From Enterococcus timonensis (GTDB lineage Bacteria; Bacillota; Bacilli; Lactobacillales; Enterococcaceae), in NCBI RefSeq assembly GCF_900104595.1, contig NZ_FNVY01000004.1, forward strand, positions 682,001 to 746,000: a DNA stretch of 64,000 nucleotides, read 5' to 3'. The notes beneath the pieces are model-generated. The model was not told the origin of the DNA, searched no databases, and worked only from the letters and a program-made list of their open reading frames with translations. Positions 6,500 through 14,505 of this stretch are shown in pieces; position 1 is the first letter of the stretch; each line of letters begins with the position of its first letter. The position numbers and the translations under genes are program-made.

Positions 6500-7525
6500 T
6501 TAACGATCTAGACGAGCAGCGGAACCTGCTGACATAGCTTTTTTAATTTCCTCTTCGGAAACGAGATTTAAATCTCCAGTGATTGTTAGTTTTAAAACAG
6601 AAGCAGCTAGTGCAAAGCGCACCGTTTCATCAGGCGTGTAATCATGTAAGAGTGCATGCATGAAGCCAGCTCCAAAGGCATCTCCAGCAGCGACACCTTC
6701 CATCACGTGCATTGGATACGTATCTGTTTCGTAAAATTTTCCATCATGTAGCAGTAGTGCAGTCCAAGAACTATTTTCTACAGAATGAATATCCCGCAAA
6801 ATGCTAGCAACTGTATGGCAATTTGGAAATTGCTCAGTAACTTCTTTCATGGCAGCTTTGAAACTTTTAGCTTGTTCAATGCCACGAGTAGAATCTCCAT
6901 CAAAAGCTTTGATGCCTAAAGTAGCTTCAAAATCTTCATCATGGGCGATACAAACATTGACATATTCCATTATCTTAGACATGACGCCCCGCGCTTTTTC
7001 AGGAGACCACATTTTCCCACGATAATTCATGTCGCAGACCACGGGAATATTGTTTTGTTGACAATATTGGCAAGCTTCAAGGACTGCTTCTTTTAAATCA
7101 TCAGAGATTGCCGGAGTAATTCCGGAAAAATAAAAATAAGAGACATCTGCAAAAATTTCAGGCCAATTAAATTCGCTTGCTTTAGCCTGCGAAAAAGCGC
7201 TGTAAGCTCGGTCGTAAACGACGTTAGTTGAACGAACGCTAGCCCCTTTTTCAAAGAAATAAATACCTAAACGTCCTGGTCCTGTTTGAACTTTTGATGT
7301 ATCAACGCCATATTTTCGTAAAGTTGAAGTGGCACTTTGGCCTAACAGATTGTCAGGGAATTTTGATAAATAAGCCACAGGATTGCCTAAAAGAGCCAAA
7401 GAAACAGCGACGTTAGCTTCTGCACCGCCATAAGTTGCTTCAAAATTATTTGTTTGTAAAATGCGTTCATTTGCTGGCGGTTTTAATCGTAACATCATTT
7501 CGCCAAAAGAAAGTACTTTTTTCAT
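6500..7525 (-). CDS. kdgK: PfkB-family sugar kinase, probably 2-keto-3-deoxygluconate kinase
   Basis: A 341-residue ribokinase-fold enzyme. It has the N-terminal glycine-rich signature GGAEANVAVSLALLG (residues about 35-49) and the C-terminal ATP and anion-hole motif GVAAGDAFGAGF, in which Asp is the catalytic base. The motif reads AAGD in place of the more common GAGD. Sequence around YFFEKGASVRSTNVVYDRAYSAF resembles KdgK, which phosphorylates 2-keto-3-deoxygluconate in hexuronate breakdown; fructokinase-type specificity cannot be excluded. I chose the third in-frame ATG (7525), which follows AAGGATGATGAAC. No aldolase (kdgA), isomerase or transporter gene adjoins it, so it is an orphan here. 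Confidence 0.78.
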   Translation of the reverse strand: MKKVLSFGEMMLRLKPPANERILQTNNFEATYGGAEANVAVSLALLGNPVAYLSKFPDNLLGQSATSTLRKYGVDTSKVQTGPGRLGIYFFEKGASVRSTNVVYDRAYSAFSQAKASEFNWPEIFADVSYFYFSGITPAISDDLKEAVLEACQYCQQNNIPVVCDMNYRGKMWSPEKARGVMSKIMEYVNVCIAHDEDFEATLGIKAFDGDSTRGIEQAKSFKAAMKEVTEQFPNCHTVASILRDIHSVENSSWTALLLHDGKFYETDTYPMHVMEGVAAGDAFGAGFMHALLHDYTPDETVRFALAASVLKLTITGDLNLVSEEEIKKAMSAGSAARLDR

Positions 7526-7599
7526 GTTCATCATCCTTATTTGCTTATTTTTTACTTCTTTATTATTGTAGCACGCAAGAAAAAATTTGGCGGAACTTT

Positions 7600-7896
7600 T
7601 TAAAATTTTTTCTTCTTTTTTGCGTGGGGATCGGCGATTTGCATGACGACTATTTTTTCATCTGGTAAATAGACATATTCCACGTAGTCCCCGACTGCAG
7701 CTTCGAGTAGTTTTAAAACATGATCGGGAATGGTGACGATTGTCGAATTACCTGATTTTCTTAAGCGAAAGGCCGAAATTGCCTCTTTTCCTATGGCCGT
7801 TGAGGTGAGACGATTACCTTTTAATTCATTTTTAGTTTTAGTCGGTTGTTGTTGCTCTTGTTTCTTTTTTAAAAAAGGAACATCAGTAAAATCCAT
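7600..7896 (-). CDS. Orphan AbrB-like DNA-binding protein
   Basis: A 98-residue protein. A basic, Gln/Lys-rich N-terminal segment of about 35 residues is followed by an AbrB/SpoVT-type swapped-hairpin domain, AFRLRKSGNSTIVTIPDHVLKLL, then VGDYVEYVYLPDEKIVVMQI. The protein ends in a run of lysines. The start is the ATG at 7896 after TTGGAGG, not the TTG at 7908. It resembles the antitoxin half of a type II module, but no toxin frame lies beside it: kdgK begins 75 bases downstream. Two perfect palindromes lie just upstream, so it is probably autoregulated. It could also regulate kdgK, since both may share a transcript. Confidence 0.7.
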   Translation of the reverse strand: MDFTDVPFLKKKQEQQQPTKTKNELKGNRLTSTAIGKEAISAFRLRKSGNSTIVTIPDHVLKLLEAAVGDYVEYVYLPDEKIVVMQIADPHAKKKKKF

Positions 7897-7911
7897 AAAA
7901 GCCTCCAATTC

Positions 7912-7959
7912 AACAGTATATACTGTTTGTTTTTCTATATTTTAACAGTATATACTGTT
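7912..7959 (-). promoter_or_regulatory. Twin palindromic operators upstream of the orphan AbrB-like gene
   Basis: The 16-base perfect palindrome AACAGTATATACTGTT occurs twice, at 7912-7927 and 7944-7959. The second copy extends to a 20-base palindrome. Centre-to-centre spacing is 32 bases, about three helical turns, so two dimers would bind on the same face of DNA. It lies 15 bases ahead of the start codon, where the promoter must be. Confidence 0.75.
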
Positions 7960-8020
7960 AAAAAGCAAATGAAACTTTTTGAATCAGACTATCTACAAGA
8001 TGATAATTTAATTATGTCAA

Positions 8021-8524
8021 CTAATCTCTGAGATTATTGAGGTCTTGGATAATTTGAGGTACTAGTTCTTTAGCAGTTGCTTTTTGATCAATCATTTTTT
8101 CTTGAGGAACGTTTAAATAATCTTTAGGTAAATACCATCGTTTCAATAAGTCATCTCCAAATTCTTGGGCTTTTAGGCGATTGGCATGACGCTTTTTCGT
8201 TTCTTCTAAACTTAAGTCGTAATAATACACGAGTGTCTCTTTAGCATGATCAGCTAAAAATTGTTGGAAAAATGGTCCATAAACTTGATTACTGTAAATC
8301 CCTTCAATAATCACTACCGGAAAATATTTCGAACCGAAAGTAATTAAATCTGGCAGTAGTTTTAAAGTTAAATTTTCAGGTCGATCTTTAACTCCGAGGA
8401 TTTCTCGGCGCAGAGTATCTTGACCTAAGATTATTGTTGATTCTTGTAGTTGTTCTCTTAAAAGTTTAGCAACGGTAGATTTTCCACTGCCGGAATTTCC
8501 GCGAATAATTATATATTTGGTCAT
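8021..8524 (-). CDS. Small P-loop kinase of unknown substrate
   Basis: A 167-residue cytoplasmic protein with a textbook Walker A loop, RGNSGSGKSTVAKLL, at residues 8-22. There is a Walker-B-like segment VVIIEGIYSNQVYGPFF and a lid-type region SLEETKKRHANRL with Arg residues. It resembles the zeta-toxin, chloramphenicol phosphotransferase and nucleoside-kinase group of small kinases, but specificity cannot be read from sequence. Enterococci and lactobacilli carry similar uncharacterised kinases. It stands alone between the tyrS terminator and the AbrB-like gene, with AGGGGAGAG before its ATG. Confidence 0.7.
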   Translation of the reverse strand: MTKYIIIRGNSGSGKSTVAKLLREQLQESTIILGQDTLRREILGVKDRPENLTLKLLPDLITFGSKYFPVVIIEGIYSNQVYGPFFQQFLADHAKETLVYYYDLSLEETKKRHANRLKAQEFGDDLLKRWYLPKDYLNVPQEKMIDQKATAKELVPQIIQDLNNLRD

Positions 8525-8541
8525 CGAGCTCTCCCCTTTTC

Positions 8542-8573
8542 AAAAAAACCAACCGCTTCAAGTAAGCGGCTGG
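8542..8573 (-). terminator. Terminator of tyrS
   Basis: On the minus strand CCAGCCGCTT, a five-base loop and AAGCGGTTGG are followed by seven T residues, 27 bases after the tyrS stop codon. Confidence 0.85.
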
Positions 8574-8599
8574 CTGCATGCATGTTTAAGTAAAAGATT

Positions 8600-9862
8600 T
8601 TATTGGCTAACTTTACCTAAGAAATATTTTTTCTTACCACGACGAATGACTACAAATTGACCATCGAAATGATCTTTGGGATCAATCATTGTGGCCACTT
8701 CAGTCACGCGAATCCCGTTAATAGTAATGGCACCATTTGAGACATCCTCTCGTGCTTGGCGTTTAGAAGGAGAAATTTTCGTGCCAACTAGTAGCTCAAC
8801 GACATTAATTGGCTCCGGACTTAACTCCACTGTTGGCATTTTACCAAAAGCCTGGCTAATTTCTTGAGCATTTAAATCTTGCAAATCACCACTAAATAAA
8901 GCCTCAGTAATCTTTTGTGCTTCTTTTAGTTCTGCTGGTCCATGAACAAAGGTAGTCACCTCTTCCGCTAAACGTTTTTGCGCACTGCGTTTTTCAGGTT
9001 GAGTCGCTACTTCTTGGGCTAAAAGTTCAATTTCATTTTCATCTAAGAAGGTAAAGTATTTCAAATATTTTACAACATCACGATCATCTTGATTCAACCA
9101 AAATTGGTAAAATTCGTAAGGGGAAGTTTTTTCAGGATTTAACCAAACAGCGCCACCGGCTGATTTACCAAATTTTGTTCCATCAGCTTTTAACATTAAA
9201 GGAATTGTCAAACCATAAACTTCCGCTTGGTTGCCTTTCATTCGGTGAATCAAATCAATTCCGGCGGTGATATTGCCCCATTGATCGCCACCGCCGATTT
9301 GCAGTTGGACGCCATGTTTTTCAAATAAATGTAGAAAATCGATTGATTGCAAAATTTGATAAGTGAATTCGGTAAAAGAAATCCCGACTTCTAAACGAGA
9401 AGCCACTACATCTTTAGCTAGCATCGTATTTAAATTAAAGTTTTTCCCAAAATCTCGTAAAAATTCCAATAATGAAATTTGGCTCAACCAGTCGTAGTTA
9501 TTCACCATGGTCACTTCAGCATCGGCGCCAAATAATTTTGTCATTTGCGCAGCTAAAGCTTCAGCGTTGGCATCGACTTGCTCCATTGTTTGTAAAACGC
9601 GTTCTGAGTTGCGCCCAGATGGATCACCAATCGCCCCAGTGGCACCGCCAATTAAAATATATGGATGATGGCCGGCTAATTGGAATCTTTTCATCATCAT
9701 AAAAGGAATTAAATGACCAATATGCATGGAATCTCCCGTGGGATCGACTCCGCAGTATAAAGAAATCTTTTTATCAGTGACTAGTTTATTTAATCCTTCT
9801 GCATCCGTTTGCTGATTTAGCGCACCTCGCCAAGTTAATTCATCAATAATATTCATTTTCAT
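8600..9862 (-). CDS. tyrS: Tyrosyl-tRNA synthetase
   Basis: Charges tRNA-Tyr with tyrosine in the cytoplasm. The 420-residue protein has the class I signature as DSMHIGHLIPF (HIGH motif), tyrosine-pocket residues in LYCGVDPTGDS, and the second signature KFGKSAGG in place of KMSKS, as in other TyrS-type bacterial enzymes. A C-terminal S4 RNA-binding domain (SKRQAREDVSNGAITINGIRV) completes it. Start: the ATG at 9862 after AAGGAGGAAT; the next in-frame ATG two codons on is also possible. It is expressed from its own promoter inside the 3' end of glpK and controlled by a tyrosine T-box. Confidence 0.97.
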   Translation of the reverse strand: MKMNIIDELTWRGALNQQTDAEGLNKLVTDKKISLYCGVDPTGDSMHIGHLIPFMMMKRFQLAGHHPYILIGGATGAIGDPSGRNSERVLQTMEQVDANAEALAAQMTKLFGADAEVTMVNNYDWLSQISLLEFLRDFGKNFNLNTMLAKDVVASRLEVGISFTEFTYQILQSIDFLHLFEKHGVQLQIGGGDQWGNITAGIDLIHRMKGNQAEVYGLTIPLMLKADGTKFGKSAGGAVWLNPEKTSPYEFYQFWLNQDDRDVVKYLKYFTFLDENEIELLAQEVATQPEKRSAQKRLAEEVTTFVHGPAELKEAQKITEALFSGDLQDLNAQEISQAFGKMPTVELSPEPINVVELLVGTKISPSKRQAREDVSNGAITINGIRVTEVATMIDPKDHFDGQFVVIRRGKKKYFLGKVSQ

Positions 9863-9883
9863 ATTCCTCCTTAAATTTTTGCA

Positions 9884-10124
9884 TAAAAAAAGCCCCTGAG
9901 TTTTCACTCAGGGACGAATTATCGTGGTACCACCCATGTTCGCAGTCAATATTTATGATCAACTGCCTCCAAATCGTTAACGCCGATCAGACGCATTGCT
10001 AGTAAAATTATGGCTAAATTTTTTTGAAAATGTAATTCGACAGCCGACATTTGTTACTTTCCACCAACCAGTAACTCGCTAAAAAAGAGGTCGCCTCTCT
10101 ACTGCGTTTTCACAATGTATGTCT
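9884..10124 (-). ncRNA. T-box riboswitch (tyrosine) controlling tyrS
   Basis: The minus strand contains the conserved T-box GGGTGGTACCACG (9921-9934), followed by the terminator CCCTGAG...CTCAGGG (9894-9913) and seven T residues. Upstream is a Stem I-like region with an AGTAGA segment on its 5' side, GGTGG in the apical part and GAATTACA on the 3' side. The TAC in GAATTACA (plus-strand 10032-10034) is a tyrosine codon at the expected specifier position. Uncharged tRNA-Tyr would stabilise the antiterminator and permit tyrS expression. Confidence 0.93.
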
Positions 10125-10153
10125 AGTTTATAAGCTTCATTTGGATTTGTCAA
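10125..10153 (-). promoter_or_regulatory. tyrS promoter overlapping the end of glpK
   Basis: On the minus strand, TTGACA (10148-10153), a 17-base spacer and TAAACT (10125-10130). The -35 hexamer lies within the last codons of glpK and the spacer covers its stop codon. Confidence 0.7.
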
Positions 10154-11675
10154 GGTCAGTTTCAGTCTTTGAACGGTTTGGTTCATCAGACATTTTAAAA
10201 AGCTGAGTGGCCGTTACAGCTTGCTTCCAGCCGGCATATAATTTTTCTCTAGTTTCTTCGTTCATTTCTGGTTTGAAAATTTTTCCAACCTGGGTCAATT
10301 GTTTCACTTCGGCTAGTTCTTTCCACCAACCTAAACCAAGTCCCGCCAAAATGGCTGCTCCTAGCGCCGTGGTTTCGATATTTTCTGGCCGCTGTACAGT
10401 TAAATTTAATAAATCAGCTTGAAATTGAAGTAAGTAATCGTTTCGAGCCGCACCGCCATCGACTTTTAAAATTTTCAGTGGCAAATGAGTATCTTTTTCC
10501 ATGGTGGTCAAAATATCTTTCACTTGGTAAGCAACAGCTTGTAAAGTCGCTTTTACCAAATCTTCTTTAGTAGTGCTGCGGGTGATGCCAAACATGGCAC
10601 CGCGGGCTTCAGGGTCCCAATACGGCGCTCCTAGTCCTGTAAAAGCTGGCACGACATAAAGATTATCGTTATCGCTTGCCTTTAGCGCCAGTGCTTGCGT
10701 TTCTTCAGCTTTTTCAAAAAGTTGGAGGCCATCGCGCAACCATTGAATCGCTGAACCGGCCACAAAAATACTTCCTTCTAAGGCATAACACACTTCGCCA
10801 TTGATATGATAGGCCACGGTGGATAATAATTGATGATCGGACCGTTTCAAACTATGGCCGGTATTCATAACAATAAAAGCACCAGTGCCGTATGTACTTT
10901 TTGTTTCTCCTTTTTCAAAAGCCATTTGTCCAATAAGCGCGGCTTGTTGATCGCCGGCCATCCCACAAATCGGTACTTTTTGGCCAAAAAAGTGAAATGG
11001 TTTTGTTGCGCCGAATTTTCCGGCATTGCTACAAACTTCTGGCAACATTTTTTTAGGGATATTTAATTTGGCTAAAATATCTTCATCCCACGCTAATTTT
11101 TCGCAATTAAAAAGCATCGTGCGAGAAGCGTTGGTGTAGTCAGTTTTATGTTGCTCCCCGTCCGTTAATTTCCACAAGAGCCAAGTATCGATCGTTCCAA
11201 AAAGTAATTCGCCATTTTCAGCCCGCTCTTGCGCGCCTTCTACTTGGTCTAAAATAAAACGAATTTTAGTAGCGGAAAAATAAGCATCAATGACTAGACC
11301 AGTTTTTTCTTGAATCCAAGAACCGAGTCCTTCATCTTGTAGTTTTTTAGCGTAAGGCGCACTTTGCCGTGACTGCCAAACAATAGCTGGATAAATGGCT
11401 TGGCCACTCTTTTTGTCCCAGACGACAGTGGTTTCTCTTTGATTAGTAATTCCAATGGCTTTAATTTCGTCGGGGCGAATATTACTAGTAATCAAACTAT
11501 CGGCCATCACCGACTGCACTGATTGCCAAATTTCGTTAGGATCATGCTCCACCCAGCCGCTTTGGGGAAATGATTGCTGGATTTCTTTTTGAGCGCTGGC
11601 CATGACTTGAAGTTCTTGATCATAAATGACCGCCCGTGAGCTAGTAGTTCCTTGATCAATGGCTAATAAATACAA
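10137..11675 (-). CDS. glpK: Glycerol kinase
   Basis: Phosphorylates glycerol to glycerol 3-phosphate using ATP. The protein has 512 residues with complete FGGY features: the N-terminal [13 protein letters not shown], the [13 protein letters not shown] segment and the [13 protein letters not shown] and [16 protein letters not shown] motifs. The His in [10 protein letters not shown] matches the position phosphorylated by HPr (His232 in E. casseliflavus), implying PTS-dependent activation. The initiation codon is TTG, with AAGGAGGGG five bases ahead and no ATG nearby. The C-terminal tail is charged and overlaps the tyrS promoter. The usual partners glpO and glpF are not adjacent. Confidence 0.96.
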   Translation of the reverse strand: MYLLAIDQGTTSSRAVIYDQELQVMASAQKEIQQSFPQSGWVEHDPNEIWQSVQSVMADSLITSNIRPDEIKAIGITNQRETTVVWDKKSGQAIYPAIVWQSRQSAPYAKKLQDEGLGSWIQEKTGLVIDAYFSATKIRFILDQVEGAQERAENGELLFGTIDTWLLWKLTDGEQHKTDYTNASRTMLFNCEKLAWDEDILAKLNIPKKMLPEVCSNAGKFGATKPFHFFGQKVPICGMAGDQQAALIGQMAFEKGETKSTYGTGAFIVMNTGHSLKRSDHQLLSTVAYHINGEVCYALEGSIFVAGSAIQWLRDGLQLFEKAEETQALALKASDNDNLYVVPAFTGLGAPYWDPEARGAMFGITRSTTKEDLVKATLQAVAYQVKDILTTMEKDTHLPLKILKVDGGAARNDYLLQFQADLLNLTVQRPENIETTALGAAILAGLGLGWWKELAEVKQLTQVGKIFKPEMNEETREKLYAGWKQAVTATQLFKMSDEPNRSKTETDLDKSK

Positions 11676-11706
11676 GCTATCCCCTCCTTTTTTACTTTAA
11701 TTATAA

Positions 11707-11740
11707 CAAAAAGCGAGGAAAAAGTTCCCCGCTTTTTTTA
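11707..11740 (-). terminator. Terminator of the degV gene
   Basis: On the minus strand GCGGGGAA, a four-base loop and TTCCTCGC are followed by five T residues. It lies between the DegV-family gene and glpK. Confidence 0.75.
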
Positions 11741-11750
11741 AATTTATAAA

Positions 11751-12596
11751 TTATTTCTTCACCCAACCGAATCCTAAAGATTGATCGCCTAAATGCAAAC
11801 CAATGACTGGTGAAAAATAGGCAATTTCTAAATCCATTTGCGGATGTTTACTTAATAATTGCTGTTGCTCTTCTTTGGTTTGCGCCAAATTATTGGCATG
11901 AATAATAAAATAACGATATTCAGGATGATGTTCCCATTCTTGGCTGAGTAGCTCTCGGGTCCGTAAAAATGCTTTTTTACTCGTTCTAATTTTTTCAGCG
12001 ACAACAATGTGTCCTTCTTCAAAAGTTAGAACAGGCTTAATTTTTAAAAGCCCGCCAATAATTGCCGCGCCGTTATTCAATCGACCACCCCGAACCAAAT
12101 GTTGCAGATCATCGACAATCATAAAGGCCCGCGTATTTTCTCGCATCTCACTAAGCGTTTCGATAATATTTTGCGGACTAGTTTGTAAATCCACTAGAGA
12201 CAACGCTCTTTGAACCATCGCCCCCATGGGAACGCTAGTGATTTTGGAGTCAAAAGGCCAAATAGTTAAACCAGGAACTTCCTCTTTTAAGGTGTAAAGT
12301 GTATTAAAATAGCCAGAAATACCGCTTGATAAAGTGATTACCACTACATCGGTGTAACCTAATGCCCGCAAATTTTCCATTTTCAAAAGAACTTCACCAA
12401 TAACTGGTTGACTCGTCTTAGGGAAAGTTTGGGCCTGATTTAAAACAGCCGTATAATTCGTTTCATCAAGATCAAGACCTTCGTTGTAAATTTTTTCATC
12501 AACGATAATGGGAATCGGAATAATAGTCAAATCCGGATGGGAAATATCACTGGGGCTTAAATAAGCGGATGAATCGGTGATGATAGCTGTCTTCAT
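11751..12596 (-). CDS. DegV-family fatty-acid-binding protein
   Basis: A 281-residue cytoplasmic protein of the DegV/FakB fold. Landmarks are the N-terminal AIITDSSAYLSP, the TSQPVIGEVL segment, VVVITLSSGISGYFNT and DLQHLVRGGRLN. These Thr, Ser and Arg residues line the carboxylate-binding site in FakB. Family members hand exogenous fatty acids to the kinase FakA, but many DegV paralogues exist and fakA is not nearby, so this assignment is at family level. It has its own ribosome-binding site and terminator and appears to be a single-gene unit between the LCP gene and glpK. Confidence 0.88.
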   Translation of the reverse strand: MKTAIITDSSAYLSPSDISHPDLTIIPIPIIVDEKIYNEGLDLDETNYTAVLNQAQTFPKTSQPVIGEVLLKMENLRALGYTDVVVITLSSGISGYFNTLYTLKEEVPGLTIWPFDSKITSVPMGAMVQRALSLVDLQTSPQNIIETLSEMRENTRAFMIVDDLQHLVRGGRLNNGAAIIGGLLKIKPVLTFEEGHIVVAEKIRTSKKAFLRTRELLSQEWEHHPEYRYFIIHANNLAQTKEEQQQLLSKHPQMDLEIAYFSPVIGLHLGDQSLGFGWVKK

Positions 12597-12634
12597 TTAT
12601 CTTCCTCCTTTCCACCAATAATTTTACCATAGAT

Positions 12635-13951
12635 TTACTCGTTAAAAAAAGTAGTGATTGCTTGTTGGTTTTGCGCCAAATCGATTTCTAACACGCTGCC
12701 GGCATCCGCATAGGATCCATAACTCCAAGAATTATCGACAGGAATGGACAAGCGGTCAACACCTGTTGCTCCTTTGACTAAATAATTAAGTCCTTGGAAA
12801 GCGACAAAAGTTGTCGGTAAATCAGTTGAGGTATAAGTCATGGCAGCTCCCGTAGCTTTTGGCAAATGGATAAGGGTCGCTGGACTTTTGGCTTGTTGGA
12901 TAATGCCATCAATCACTTGTTGTTGACGACGAATTCGACCGAAGTCCCCTTCTTCATCTTTTCGGAAACGGGCATATTGTAATAAAACATGGCCGGTCAT
13001 CTTTTGCTTGCCTGCTTGAATGGTGACGCCGTCTAAATCTAAATCTTTTTCAGCGTTCAGTTCAATACCTTTTGGATACAAAATATCAATCACTTGTTCA
13101 AAGGATTCAAAATCAGTTCGAACATAGTAACGCAAATCCAGTTGGAAATTTTCTTTTATAGTTTGTCGCAATAATTCTGCGCCACCAAAAGCATAAGCGG
13201 CATTGATTTTATTGGCGCCGTATCCAGGTATAGTGACGTACGTGTCCCGCATAATTGAAATAAGTTTCGGTTGTTTTTGGCCACTTTCCAAATGAAGAAT
13301 CATAATCGTATCCGCGCGGGAAGCTTGATTTTCATTAGGTCGTTGATCAGATCCAATTAGCAAAATATTGGTGGAGCCATCCGCCGATTTCACCCCATTA
13401 AAGGTTTCTGTCGGTGCCGCTTGCCCACCCATAGTATCTTTGGCGATCTTAACTCCGGCAAAATATTGCCAAGTAATTAACCCTAAAATAATGAGAATGA
13501 AAATAAATAAGTTTCTTAAAAAATGATGGCGTTTTTGACGTTTAGGGGGTACTCCTTGGGTTGATTTTGCTTGGGTAGCTGGTCTTTTTTGTGAAGATAG
13601 TCCTTGTGATGGTGATTTTTGGTTCGATTGATTTTGTCGTTTATTATTAGAATTTTGGTAATCATAATGGGTTTTTACTGGTTGATTAAAGCTAGATTTT
13701 TTTTGGCGCCGGGATTTTTTTTGTTTTTTAGCGGGGCGCTTCGTTTGCGTCTGATTATTTTCAGCAAAATCTTGATTAGTTTCCCAGTTATTTTCTTGCC
13801 AATTTTCGCTTTCAGATTGATAATTGTCCCGATTTTTTGGTCGATAATCATTTCTTTGGGTATTTTTCGGGCGCAGTGGTTCTTCATTTGCTTCAGATTC
13901 ATGCTGCTGACGGTAATCTTTGCGACTTAAAAATTCATCTTCTTTAGACAT
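12635..13951 (-). CDS. psr: LytR-CpsA-Psr (LCP) family protein, psr-like
   Basis: A 438-residue membrane protein. About 150 residues of cytoplasmic, Gln/Asn/Lys-rich low-complexity sequence precede one transmembrane helix (NLFIFILIILGLITW) and an extracellular LCP domain. The LCP core shows NILLIGSDQRP, RADTIMILHLE, SIMRDTYVTIPG, KINAAYAFGG and LQYARFRKDEEGDFGRIRRQQQ; these Arg and Asp residues bind the polyprenyl pyrophosphate substrate. The family attaches wall polymers such as teichoic acids to peptidoglycan. In E. faecalis a psr gene follows aroK-pheA; here it follows aroK directly. Start at 13951, after GAAGGAGTG; an upstream ATG at 14002 lacks a ribosome-binding site. Confidence 0.9.
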   Translation of the reverse strand: MSKEDEFLSRKDYRQQHESEANEEPLRPKNTQRNDYRPKNRDNYQSESENWQENNWETNQDFAENNQTQTKRPAKKQKKSRRQKKSSFNQPVKTHYDYQNSNNKRQNQSNQKSPSQGLSSQKRPATQAKSTQGVPPKRQKRHHFLRNLFIFILIILGLITWQYFAGVKIAKDTMGGQAAPTETFNGVKSADGSTNILLIGSDQRPNENQASRADTIMILHLESGQKQPKLISIMRDTYVTIPGYGANKINAAYAFGGAELLRQTIKENFQLDLRYYVRTDFESFEQVIDILYPKGIELNAEKDLDLDGVTIQAGKQKMTGHVLLQYARFRKDEEGDFGRIRRQQQVIDGIIQQAKSPATLIHLPKATGAAMTYTSTDLPTTFVAFQGLNYLVKGATGVDRLSIPVDNSWSYGSYADAGSVLEIDLAQNQQAITTFFNE

Positions 13952-14025
13952 ATTTTTCACTCCTTCACAAAAGCATAGCAAAAAAAAGTAGTTTTGATTC
14001 ATTCTGGAAAAAATTTATAAAATTA

Positions 14026-14505
14026 TTAGAGCTTTTTAAGAACTGATAAAATTTCTTCAGCAATTTCTGCCGGTGTTTTATTCGTGGTGATAATCACCAC
14101 ATCAGCCCACTCTTGATAAACTTTTTGGCGAGCGGCAAAACGAGTTTCCAGTTGATTAGCTAAAGGGCGCGCTGTTTGTTGGCTTAGTTCTAGGCGTTTG
14201 ATAATAGTTTCAAAAGGAGTCTCTAAAAAAATAATCGGTGAAAATTTTTTGAGGTAAGAAAGATTTTCAGTTCGTTCCACGACGCCACCGCCAGTTGCTA
14301 CAATTTCGGTTTTTGGTAGTTGTTTTAATAATTCACTTTCTTTTTTTCGAAATGCTTCTTCACCAAATTGGTCAAAAAATTGATTAATCTGTCCATAATT
14401 TTCGCAAAATAAAGCATCGAGATCACAAAAATTACTTCCCATTTGGGTTGCTAAAATTTGCCCGACTGTTGTTTTTCCGCTAGCCATAAAGCCAATAAGA
14501 ATCAT
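14026..14505 (-). CDS. aroK: Shikimate kinase
   Basis: Phosphorylates shikimate at the 3-hydroxyl with ATP, the fifth step to chorismate. The protein has 159 residues, slightly short for the family but complete: Walker A GFMASGKTTVGQIL, DLDALFCENYG with the shikimate-contacting Asp, FRKKESELL, the VATGGGVV motif and the lid Arg in QQTARPLA. The ATG overlaps the aroA stop by four bases (ATGA), so translation is coupled. It is the last gene of this aro operon. In E. faecalis pheA comes next, but here an LCP gene follows. Confidence 0.95.
   Translation of the reverse strand: MILIGFMASGKTTVGQILATQMGSNFCDLDALFCENYGQINQFFDQFGEEAFRKKESELLKQLPKTEIVATGGGVVERTENLSYLKKFSPIIFLETPFETIIKRLELSQQTARPLANQLETRFAARQKVYQEWADVVIITTNKTPAEIAEEILSVLKKL

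Noticed and set aside
13619-13930. A 103-residue hydrophobic plus-strand frame
   Set aside because: It is the antisense shadow of the Lys/Gln/Asn-rich N terminus of the LCP protein; such sequences give artificial hydrophobic frames.
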